Assembly: GCA_023374045.1 (NCBI GenBank)
Contig: CM041778.1
Span: 93,684,839-93,748,838 of the forward strand
Source: Limonium bicolor
Taxonomy: Eukaryota; Streptophyta; Magnoliopsida; Caryophyllales; Plumbaginaceae
DNA length: 64,000 bases
Direction of reading: 5' to 3'
Shown here piece after piece: positions 49,007 to 59,600 of this stretch. The notes under the pieces were generated by a model, which was not told where the DNA came from, did not search any database, and saw nothing but the letters and a program-made list of their open reading frames with translations. Position numbers and translations under genes: made by a program. The first letter of the stretch is position 1. The number at the start of each line of letters is the position of its first letter.

Positions 49007-50041
49007 CTATTGGATTCATAATTGGATAAGTGTTGATGGTGGACACAAGTTGAATTAAATCAACACTGCTCTTTATTGATAAACCAACCATCATACATAC
49101 CGTGTCTCTAATACACGTTACTAATAGATTACATGATACTATAAATTTAATACTTTCTAAAGGTAAGGTTCAGGCGTCCTGGTTTCATGTGTGTGGCATT
49201 GATTATTGCCGGCGGTGCCGTATTCAACTTGATCTTGTTGATCCAGTGATACATCATCCTAGAGTTTCCACCCATGATTAGGACATCTCCTGATCTCAAT
49301 ACCAGTTTCTGTGAGAGGTCCACACGCTTCTGCTCGCTATACAGGAATACGGCGTCATCACCAATGGACCAAGACACTACGGGCACTCCTTGTTCAAGAG
49401 ATTCCGCTGTCTCGTCCTTGTCTTGGTGTAACCCAAGTCGTCCTTCTTTCTCATAGAAGTTGACGATACAGAGATCCGCTTCAAGTGCGGGGATCGGTTC
49501 AGGTTCACATTGTTGTGCTAGTTCCACTGCTTGTGTGACGGGTGTCTGAAACTCTGGTGGTATTGTCGGTGGCGTCGCTCCATCTTGTGTTCGTGTCTCC
49601 TGGTATGTCTTGGTATAAGGATTCTAGTCCTTTCCCAAGCACATCATTTTTAGCTTCATCTTCGCTCCACCGGGGAATTCGGGTGTGTGAAATCCACCTT
49701 GACCCGTTCCTAGCTCGTTGCATCGTCGAATGATGGAGATTTGCGCTTCGGGTGTCAGGTATCCCCTTAATAAGATCATACCTGGTCGGATGACCTGACA
49801 CTGTTCGTTGGTGTAGTCATGGTTGGTGATGCCGATCTCTTCTTGATTCAAGTTTACCAGTATCGGATAACAGATACTAAAGCTTCCTATGGTTATAAAT
49901 TTCATCTCCGGTGAGTACTAGTTTCAACTACTTCATTTCATGCTTAATACACACTTCATTTTATTTACTCATGCATTCATTCAAACGGTTACTCTACTAC
50001 TTAGACATGCTACTTCAAGGATTAAAGGTTTAGATTATTAC
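49007..50041 (-). other. Candidate 1035-bp intron enclosing the AlkB-like frame
   Basis: On the minus strand the donor reads CCCAG|GTAATAATC (intron starts at 50041) and the acceptor CCAATAG|GTTGTGG (intron ends at 49007). Gag upstream is open in the frame that ends CCA G before the donor, apart from one TAG at 50100-50102. Protease downstream begins with GT TGT GGA, so removal gives the codon GGT and keeps Gag and protease in one frame. Without splicing, the Gag frame stops a few codons into the intron. B has an equivalent acceptor (ATTAG|GTTATGG, intron end 63942). No transcript evidence is available. Confidence 0.6.
49147..49905 (-). CDS. AlkB-type 2-oxoglutarate/Fe(II) dioxygenase (plant ALKBH1-like), one in-frame stop
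   Basis: The single frame of 252 codons starts at an ATG four codons after a stop. Residues 38-94 hold the N-terminal fold signature of plant ALKBH1-like proteins (RPGMILLRGYL, then GGFHTPEF and MMCLGKD). The iron ligands are His160 and Asp162 in LGLHQDKDE and His220 in RMMYHWINK; the 2-oxoglutarate-binding arginines are in GRLNLTFRKY (Arg244, Arg250). The frame ends at the normal C-terminus of the family. Codon 94 is TAG where relatives have Trp (TGG), so this copy is interrupted unless that base is an error or the stop is read through. No introns break the frame, which suits capture from an mRNA. AlkB proteins oxidatively remove methyl groups from RNA or DNA. Its place between gag and protease, on the element's coding strand, suggests an element-borne function; the substrate cannot be told from sequence. 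The family call is secure; the role is inference. Confidence 0.88.
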
Positions 50042-51514
50042 CTGGGCCGGATTTAGAACCGGACCCATCACGGTCTATGACATGAAGGACAGGCTGCCTC
50101 TAAGGTGCACCCCGCGGAGGTCCCCGGGATCCTAGTCCCTGTGGTGCCTGCTGGGTCGGTGCATCGCCCGATGCAACCTCCTTGCCTTCCCTCTGCCTGT
50201 AGCTTTGGTAGTTCCCCTTTGGCTTGGCATATTCTGGGCAAAATTGGCTCGGTGCCCGGGCTTCTGACAATTGTAGCACCGGATTTCTCTCCCTTGGCAA
50301 TCCTTGCCGGGGTGGTCTTGATTGCACCTTCGGCACATGTAGCTGCGGCTGTCAGGATAGCTCTGGTGGGACCGGAGCCAGAACCTAAGGTTTAGAGGGT
50401 TAGCATATTTGTGCGTGGATATACTAGATATGGTACTGATATGAATACGAATTAGAAATAGAAGTTTACCCTTAGGTGGGTATGATCTCAGTGGCTTTGC
50501 TGCCACCGGTACAGATGAACCGAGTTGAAGAAGTTCAACCGGTTTGCCCTGCTCAGCATGGCACTACTTTCACTCGGGAATTTCTTTTGGGATTGCTGAA
50601 AGAAATTTCCCTTCTTCTTTTTCCAGCTTTTACCCTGGTTCTGCTCCTCGCCATTGGTATTCTTATTGTTGGCCTTGCGCTTCAGCGCGGTCTCTTCATC
50701 CCTTAATTGGCAAGTGATTTCAACGCGAGAAGCCGCGTGATAACACTCCTGAAGTTTCAGGTATTAGCCGGGATTCTCATTTAAGAAGGATAAGGAAAGA
50801 TTCAAAGAATTCAAGGAATTTAAAGAATCGAATTGATACTAGGGGCTAACTGACATTTACCTGAAGGGAGGTAAATCTGGTGTAGCCCATACCGTACCGA
50901 AGGCGATGGCTCAGACCGCCATAGAAGCGATCGACCAACACCTGGCCGGTGTATCCAAATCAGGTAGAAGACGGAGAATGGAGGTAAAGGTGCGGTAGTA
51001 CTCATCGACAGACATCTTCTCTGTCATCTTCAAGGCGTCCAGCTCTATCCTTTTCTTAGTTTTCACATGCTCCGGATAGTATTTTGAATGGAGGAGAGGT
51101 GCAAAGGACTCCCAATCGAATGTGGGGTCGTTGACGTGCTCATGCTTGACTAGCTTCCACCAATCCATGGCTGCGTCTTTGAGGTAGTAGGCTGCTACTC
51201 TGACTCGAACTCCAGCAGGGCTTCGAGGGTTTCAAAGGCTGTCTCCATCTCGGAGATATAGGCCTCTAGCTTAGCCGGATCACTCTCGCCCCTAAGCAAG
51301 GAGGGCGGAGTTCCGCTACAGCTTTTACCCAGTTCGCTTCTCTGGGTGGCGGGGGAGGGATTGGTCCCGCTTGAGTTTGATGGTTTTGTTGCATAACGTT
51401 GATTACTTGTGGTAGCATCTGCGCTACCGTGGCGGCGACGATCTCAGCTATCGTCTGCGCGCCGGGTCCGTCATTGCCCCCTCCTCTAGGGCGACCTGGA
51501 CCTCTTCCTGACAT
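50042..51514 (-). pseudogene. Gag of element A, frames broken
   Basis: It starts with MSGRGPGRPRGGG at 51514, a common opening for chromovirus Gag. The capsid-type region (retrotransposon gag family) is seen as AMDWWKLVKHEHV and YYPEHVKTKKRIELDAL at about 51170-51020. Two zinc knuckles follow near 50350-50260: CRRCNQDHPGKDC, and CYNCQKPGH whose last Cys is replaced or lost by a frame change. The frame changes at least three times and a TAG lies at 50100-50102 before the candidate splice donor. Gag forms the particle that packages the RNA. The Met at 51514 is chosen as the first ATG in the proper frame, about 210 bases after the primer site. Confidence 0.85.
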
Positions 51515-51709
51515 CTGAATATTTAACAGTTACATTAGGCTCCGCAAGATATGACTCAAAGGTCTTGGAATTTAAGCAAAGTATCGTTCCTAAGAACGTC
51601 AAGGGTATCCGTTGTTAAAACGGTAGTTCCTAGTTAGGTTTCTAAGTATCCGTCTTAAGACGGTTGAAATCCTAACTCGGTAATCCCCTATGCTCGGTAC
51701 TATGGACAT
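51515..51709 (-). other. 5' leader of element A between primer site and gag
   Basis: About 200 bases without a frame. On the plus strand it contains repeated short motifs CTTAAGACGG, GTTCCTAGTTAGG and CCTAACTCGG. The CCTAACTCGG and CTCGGTA pieces also occur next to the primer site of C elements (21661-21690), so the leader end is shared between autonomous and non-coding types. Confidence 0.5.
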
Positions 51710-51735
51710 CAGAGCGTTACTACGCTCTGGTACCA
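51710..51735 (-). promoter_or_regulatory. Primer binding site of element A inside a hairpin
   Basis: On the minus strand TGGTACCAGAGC (51724-51735), five bases from the LTR, differs by one base from the initiator-Met site TGGTATCAGAGC. It overlaps the stem CAGAGCGT-AGTA-ACGCTCTG (51710-51729). In C elements the last pair is A:T instead of T:A, with both arms changed. Confidence 0.8.
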
Positions 51736-51740
51736 CTTTT

Positions 51741-53326
51741 TGTAACACCCCAACCGCTAATCCCATGCTTACCGTCTAATCGTCCTGTTAATCCTACAGA
51801 GTTCGCAGCGGAAATATTACTAATTACTACGGCGGGTGGTACAACGCCGCTAACCGCCCATACGGCTAGCTAGGCTTACCTTACTTACATTCACGGTCTG
51901 ATGCACATAGTGTACCGAGATACTAAATTACTTACCAAAATACCATATATCAAATACTTACATCCAAGGATCACCGAGTATTTAAAGTATATTCAATTAA
52001 CCTTTCAAGCTTACCAAAAGAATGAGTTTCTAAGGCTACTCATCTATACCCCATCCAATACTTCCACTAACCAAAAAGGTGTACCCCATGGTACACCGGC
52101 TAACAAAACTTACAGCCGTGTACTACTTAGTACACCAATCATGAATTCATTGTTTACAATCCAAAAGAAAGACAAGGAAATTAAACTTCAACTCTCCTAG
52201 TCTTCATCCTTCACGAGTACCTGCGTGTAGTAAAAATGGTGCCCCAAGGGGCTCAGCAAACGCTGCGTATAAACTCTGCATATACCGCGTGCTAGCTAGG
52301 GCACGCCGACTATTTGACGTCCACTAAACATGCTGTTCATTATTTACATACATACATGCTTGCATACAACATATATTCATTCACAACACATTATTCATTC
52401 CAAGGCAACAATACAATAATGCTCACAATACTTACCTTCGCAAGGTTAGCCAAATTATGCATCGGGTTAATCGGAGTGATTATTACTCTTTTACTCATTA
52501 CACAATACTTACACATTCTCTTTCATACTTTACTTGCTTACCTTTCCATACTCATTTACTTGCTCTTGCTTACTCATACTTACTTACTCATACTCATGTT
52601 AAGCCGGCGGCATGGCCTCTGGGCAGGGACTACACCGTCCCACCACCAGGCTTTACTTGACTCACCAATCCGGGATGCTACCCATTCAAGGAATTTGGGC
52701 CGCGGACCAGTTAAGAGTCAGGAATTGGAGCCAACCTCTCGTGACTCCGCATCCTCACGCGTGGCCGAAACTATATCGGACTTCTACTCATTCCAATTTA
52801 ATTACCAATTTAAGTTAGATTGGTTAGCTTGTTAGGAATAAGTTAGAAGTCCCAACACATTCACAATCGGTCACAGTACATTGCAACATTCATACAAGCA
52901 TTCATATACATCCATACATTTCATGAATTATACAAACTAAATTTAAAGACAATATACAACTATATACAACACTACATATTCACAAGTAAACGTGATAACT
53001 CCGATTCGTGCATTTATCTTATTTGGTGATCAATTAGCACACAACACACAAATCAGAGTAACCAAGATAGCATACGGGGCATGAGGAATCCATACCGTTC
53101 ACTGTCGTACGTGTTCCCAAACGTCCTTCGGTGTCACAAATCAAATCCTATTATATATGTACAATTGAATGATTAATATAACTATCATCAACTTAACTCC
53201 TACTTATCATGTCCTTATACTTCTTACACTTACACTTTACTTACTTATTTTTCATTACTTAAGTTTTACTTCCTTACTTAATGTTGGCATACTCACATAC
53301 ATGTACATACATCTATATATGTAGGT

Positions 53327-53362
<36 letters not shown>

Positions 53363-55751
53363 TAATTTAAATATTTTTTTTTCTTTTTTTTTTTTGACTG
53401 GACCGGACTTGCGACCGACCTTGCAAGTCCGGTCCATTCCAGTAGCTCACATTACCGAATTTTTCTGGCCGACCGAACTTGCAAGTCCGGTCGCAAGTTC
53501 GGTCCATTCCAGTAAGTTTTGGTTTTGAAATTCTGGAGTCGACCGACCTTGCATGTCCGGTCCCAAGGTCGGTCCATTCCAGTAAGTTTCGTTACAGGCA
53601 AATTTTAGCCCGACCGACCTTGCAAATCCGGTCGCAAGGTCGGTCCATTCCAGTAGCTTACTCGACGGAAAATTTTTGAGTCGACCGACCTTGCAAGTCC
53701 GGTCGCAAGGTCGGTCCATTCCAGTAGGTTACAGACGGGAGAATTTTCTAGTCCGACCGAACTTGCAAGTCCGGTCGCAAGTCCGGTCGATTCCAGAAGC
53801 TTTCCCGTCTTTGTAAATCTGGGCTCGACCGAACTTGCAAGTCCGGTCGCAAGTTCGGTCCGCCCCAGTATTTGCATTTTAATTTCTGTTTTCAGTCCCT
53901 CTTCTTACCCATTACTTCCCCATTGTTCCTACACTTAATCCCACATGTTTTAACACTAATTAAACCTCTTAATACACCCTAGTTCACTCCTTAACTCTTT
54001 ACACAATTCTACACTAATTCACTCACATAATTTTCCAAGTTTCTTTTCAACACTCACCTAGTTTCTTCTCTAGTTGCATTATGCTACAGATTTTAACACT
54101 TATACTCCTCTTCTACATCTCCCTCTTCTATTGACATTTCTAGCACCTCTAATACATTATAACTACATTAACTATCTCTCTCAACTTACCCTTCTATTTT
54201 CCTCAAACAAAATCTGTTACACACACACATTAGTCACCTAGTTTCTAGTTCACTAAGTGTTCTAATTCTAGGCAAATTTTGCCATAGTCTCCCCTACATT
54301 TTTACACTCTCACCACATTGTTTACACTCTCATTATCACTATCCCACCTGTTTATATACAACAACCATATCCAAGCTCCCATATACAATACCAATACTAA
54401 AACAACGTCAAAATTCCTGCACTCAACATTCCAATCCCAACTATGTTTTAACAGTTTTTAAAATGTCTTTTAAGGATTATAAAATACTTTTATTCTCCTA
54501 CACATTACACTACCAATACATTACCATTTTTACAATACATGTTTTTACTTCTAAAAATCTGTTACATACTCATTTACAAAGCTATACAAAGATGAGCTTA
54601 ATTACCTTGTTTCCTTCTTCTAGTTTCCTCCTCTTCTGCTTCTTCCTTCCTCTCTTTCTCCACGGTTCAACAACACAAGTTCTCTACTCTACAACCCATA
54701 TACATACACATTTCAATACACTAGAAACTAACCCTAACTATTATTAAGTTTTAAGTAGGTTTTAGGGTTTAGAATTTATTTTACCTTCCAAGGGTGTAGG
54801 AGCTGTTTGGGTTAGCTCAAGAACAATATTTCCTCTCCTCCAACAAAGCCAAAATCGGCTAGAACACAAGGGACCAAACAAGGGTTTAGTCAAATTTTTG
54901 TTTTGCCCACAAAGGCTAGAAAGAGGTGGAGTTTCAAGAAGATTTTTACCTTAAAAGAACAAGGAGAAGAAGGTGGTGCTAATGGTGGTCTTGAAACTCC
55001 AAATGGGACATACCCATAAAAACGAAAGTTCTCCTTTTTTATTTTTGAGAAGAGGGAAATGTTGCTCTTGAGGAGAGGATGACAATGGTGTAATTTTTGG
55101 AAGAGATTTGAGGGGGTTACAAGATGAGAGAAGTTAGAAATTTTTGTGTGGCTTCTCTTTTCTCCATGGGTGACCTATGAGGAAGAAGAAGGAAGAAAAG
55201 AAGAGGGTGCTGGGTGAGGGGTATTACGTGAGTGAGGATAGAATGAGAGGAGAGAGAGTAAAGTGAGGTGTAGGTAGTGTAGTTACTTTATTATTTTTGT
55301 CTTTTATTAATAAGAGGAGAGTGTGAGAGAGTGTTAGGGGGGGGGGGGAAATAAATCGGACCACTGCACACACACACACACATGTACATTTTTATTTTCA
55401 ATAGTGGACACATAAGTTTGTGTTATTTATATTTCTACCCCACAACTTCCCGTTTTTGACAGTTTTTACTAATCTCTCGTTTTCTTGATTTTTATTGGTT
55501 CTAAAGATTCACTAATATTTATTAATGATGATTTAGTTGACCAAAATTGTTACGAGTCTATTTGACCCGCTTAAAGACACGTTTTCCCTGTTACCTCGAA
55601 AAACGCGCTTTAAGGTTCGTTAGTGATTTTAATCCATTTTAAGGATCCGTTTTCTTCGGGATTTGTTCCCTCATGATTATTTATACTTAATTAAGCCTCT
55701 AAATTATTCATTGGCCTAATTAATCACTATTTTTAATTACGGGGTATTTCA
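51741..55751 (-). repeat. 5' LTR of element A (4011 bp)
   Basis: It is the partner of 41247-45184. It contains the twin hairpin 52241-52265, the AT run 53331-53358, the hairpin array 53401-53870 and a 12-G run at 55337-55348 (7 G in the other LTR). The promoter must lie in this LTR, but I cannot place a start site. Confidence 0.9.
53401..53870. repeat. Hairpin array in right A LTR, with compensating stem changes
   Basis: There are seven units of 60-65 bp. Unit 1 is GACCGGACTTGC-N10-GCAAGTCCGGTC (53401-53434). Unit 2 is GACCGAACTTGC-N10-GCAAGTTCGGTC (53471-53504). Unit 3 has GACCGACCTT with AAGGTCGGTC (53541-53574). The two central stem positions vary (GA, AA, AC) and the other arm always complements them. 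Most units share the loop AAGTCCGGTC. A T run lies on one side, an A run in transcript sense. Confidence 0.8.
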
Positions 55752-55756
55752 AAGAG
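55752..55756. repeat. Target site duplication of element A (right)
   Basis: AAGAG, identical to 41242-41246. Confidence 0.9.
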
Positions 55757-56641
55757 AATTACATGTTAAGACCGAAAATAAATGTGGTCATTTGGCAATT
55801 TATAAAAGTATAAGGGTTGTCCCGGTAATTAAGGAAATTAAATAATAAAACTATGGTTTATAAGTTGATATGTAACTTACGTAAAAGTTTGGGGTTAAAA
55901 TGTAGTTATGGGAAGTATATAAGTGAAAACCGAAAGTAAAGGGGTTTATTTGTAATTTATAAAAGTTGGTATAATAAGATTGTTATTTACGAAAGTTAAT
56001 ATGGATATTTGGTAAAGTAAAAAGGTAATGTGGTTAATTAATAATTTGCAAAAGTTAATGTGTATGTTATGTAATTACCGAATTTATAAGGTTATTTGGT
56101 AATTTATAAGAATTAGAATATTCATTTGGTAATTACCGAGAGATTAAGGTGGTAATTGGTAAATTATAAAGTTATATGGTTATTTGGTTAATTTAATAAA
56201 GAAAGGAAGTAAAACTAGGTAATTAATGTATTATGGTATATTATGGAGAATAGTATAGGTTTATGAAATAATGTGGTTATGATGAAAATAACCAAAGAAA
56301 AGAATATAATATAAAGTTATAAAACAATTGAGGTTATATTAAAGATAACCAAATTATATTGGTGTATGGAATAAGTGAAATAATAATGGATATATGATTA
56401 ATGAGATAAAGATATATCTTGAATTGGAAAATTCATTATCACATGTGGATATCACATAAAATAATGAACTGATGAACTACCTAGAACCACTACTAAATAA
56501 CAGGGGGAAATAAAAGATATACAGAGTTAGTATACTACGAGTATAAACTCTACTGTGACAGTACTGTAATACTTGGTGAATAATTATATTAATATTACCC
56601 GGTATTGCATGTTTAAAAAACAGCGTACAGGAAGGAATTAC
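55752..56641 (+). repeat. 3' LTR of element D, continued
   Basis: It continues the D LTR after the A insertion; aligning it with 8259-8778 bridges the gap. It is AT-rich with loosely repeated segments such as TAATTTATAAAAGT and ACCGAAA. No gene. It stops at 56641 where a B LTR begins; the end of the D LTR lies beyond the window. Confidence 0.7.
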
Positions 56642-59600
56642 TGTAACACCCCTTCCAAAGCCATTTGTGGTTATCGCAAAACTAAACACTTAATCGAATA
56701 CGTCGCAGCGGAAATAATAAACACCTGGACCTTGCCACGGTCTGATCGTTAGAATATACCGGCCTTAACAATTACAACACTTATCCAAAATACATAACCA
56801 ACCCAAAACATCACCATCCATAATACCGACAACCAACCGAGTACAAGTAACTAAGTCATAATCACAACCTTGCATCAGTTTAAATATAAACAGACGGGTG
56901 CACAGGCGCAACCCGAACTCAAAATAAACATCCCATCCTAAGTCTAACCGCTCCTACTCTCGTAGTGCGTCCTCATGGGTCTCTTACCTGCAAGTGTAAA
57001 AACAGCCCCCAAAGGGGGTCAGCACGAATGCTGGTACACCCTCTCATGGCCCCCAGGCTAACGGGGCTACGACGACTAATTGTCGATAGCATGGAAATTG
57101 ATTACATACACAAGCATGATATGAAGTGCAATAACAATAACCACAGGTGAACGTATATAGATCACAAACAACGAACGACTCAAGCGTTCCCTTATCAAGT
57201 GGGTTAGTAACCCCCTCCTTAGTCCTCATTTCCTTAATCTCAGTTCCTTACCTTACCTTAATCTTAACCTCAACTTAGTCTCAGTATACAAACCGTTCCT
57301 GGAAGGGAATGGTTGTAGCTTAATTCGAAACTGGGATTTAGGTGATCCCACCGCAACATCTTAATGCCACCTACCCTGAACGGGAGTCCAGCGTAGCTGA
57401 GCCGGCAACCGGCCCTAGGCTACAAATCCGAAGACAAGTCCTTAAGCGGAGGGCGGATCATGATTCAATCCCGTCCCCCTTTTTCCTTACATGCATGACC
57501 GGAGATCGGTCCCGGGTTCCTCACTCAAGTTCCAGTTAGTAGAAGTCTTAATCACCATGTGCTAGCTAAGCCTTAACGGACATAACCAACAACCACCAAA
57601 CTTAACTCTATTCTTAACTCAGTAAGTACTAAACTTGGTTAGTAACAATCTCAAGTCTCGCGGGTTAGTGTAAATATCACATACACAACGAGAACAATAT
57701 AACCGTTGCATGCTTTATCTTGTTTTAGTCATAGCAATTAAACAGATAGCACACAAGCCGAGGGACACCTCGTTAGCAAGCAGGTCACAAGAAAGATTGT
57801 ACCGTTCACCGTCGATCGTCGTTTGTTTTATCTTCTCCGGGGTCCCAACTCACAAACCTAAAACATTGATTCATTTTAGGCCATTAGTTATTTGCACCTT
57901 ACTTATCTCACATAATTCCTAAAGATCCCCTTTGAATACCTTCTTAAGTCTTTGCCACTTAACTTACAAACTTAACTTTAAACATTAAATTTATACTTAA
58001 CTTAACTTAATCCCTTAAGTTCTTAGGGTCCTAATCATTACCACCCTACCAAAGGTATACCTTATTACCTATTACCATCCTTAGAATTCAAAATTTCTTT
58101 TTTTTTTATTATTTTAGGGTCGACCGAACTTCCGACCGACCTTACCCATGGTCGGTCCATTCCAGAACATATCACCCGCTTGAAAATTCTACCCCGCAGA
58201 CCTTGCAAGTCCGGTCCATTCCCGAGAGTTTCCCCGAGGGAAATTTAAGCTCGACGGAACTTGCCAAGTCCGGTCCCATGTTCGGTCGATTCCAGAGACT
58301 TATTTCCTTCACAAAATACAAGCCCGACCGAACTTGCAAGTCCGGTCCCCAAGTTCGGTCAGTTCTAGAAACTTTCTCCGACAGTGTAAACTGAGCTCAC
58401 CGACCTTGCAGGTCCGGTCCCTAAGGTCGGTCGGCTCTAGACCTTGTTTCTAAATTCTCTTTTAACTCCAAACTTCTCCTCATATATCCTAATATGTTAT
58501 AACCTCATTTGGGCACCTCAAATACACCTTAAGCCAACCACTAAACACTTTAATTCACTCACCAACACCCACTTTAATCATCATGCATTTTTCCTTGTAA
58601 CCATGCCAACACTTGTAACATTTTCCACTAGGTTTCTAGGTGGTGGTTCATACCTAATGTAACCACTATGCCAAATGTTTCCCCCCACTATAACATCATC
58701 TCCCAAGCATCTTTCACCATCTAAAACTCTTTTATGCATTTACTTAAAGTTCCTTCACAAGCTTAAGCTTCCATCCATCAACACTTATTTCCTTCCTAGT
58801 TGTTTACCACATTTGCCTAAGTCCTAAATACTCAAATACATTCTCTTGATTCGTAAATCCTTCATAGTAATGCCTAAGTCATTATAACTCATTATAACAC
58901 TTTATCTCACCCCTTTTTCATCAAGACAACCTCTAAAACTTCCTAGTACTTCCTTAGTCATTAAATTTCCTTAGAACATCTTAAACACTTAAGTTCTCCT
59001 AAATTTTGCCATGGGTTCTCTAGTATATAGCACATCCTACACTTGGTTTTTCTCTCATCAAACAACCAATATCTCTCAAATTCTCATCACAACACCTTAC
59101 ACACAATTCACACCAAAACTACACCACACCACACATCATATAGTGCACAAACTTAAATGCTTGGCACTTAGGCCCTTAAATGACAATAATCTTAACCACT
59201 GAATTTCCACATATATTTGCCTTTAACCTGCGAATACACACAACAAGTCTCCCATTGAAATAAAATGCTTCTTGTAATTCATTTCAACATTGTTTGACTA
59301 TCTCCTTTCTCATTGGCTCCTTAGTCACAAGTTCTCAACATAGTCATTGTTTCTCCTAGGTCATATATAACCTTTTCTAATGTAAACTCTACACTAAACT
59401 CATCACATATCTAAATCCCATTCCCTTAAACAATAAAACACCTTAAGGTAAGTAATTTACCTTGTTCTTTTACAAGCTTTAAAAACTTTCTTCCTTAGGT
59501 TTTTCCTTCCTCAATCTCGGTCACCAATATATATCTCCTTGCCAATGTTCTAACCAATATCCAATGACTCCAATGAGTAATAGATAATACATTAACCCTA

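Larger units (their letters stand above)
41247..55751 (-). mobile_element. Element A: complete Tekay-like chromovirus carrying an AlkB-type gene
   Basis: This is a full 14.5-kb element with LTRs at 41247-45184 and 51741-55751, the primer site at 51724-51735 and polypurine tracts at 45190-45196 and 45582-45589. On the minus strand the internal order is gag, AlkB-like frame inside a candidate intron, protease, reverse transcriptase, RNase H, integrase, chromodomain. Protein motifs are well kept but the frames are broken by several one-base shifts and a few stops. The LTRs are alike apart from many one-base length changes in short runs, so the insertion looks fairly young and some breaks may be assembly errors. 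It lies inside the D LTR. Confidence 0.9.

Noticed and set aside
49505..49801. 98-codon frame overlapping the AlkB gene in another phase
   Set aside because: Shadow of the AlkB frame; the AlkB phase is continuous from 49905 to 49147 apart from one stop and carries all family motifs.
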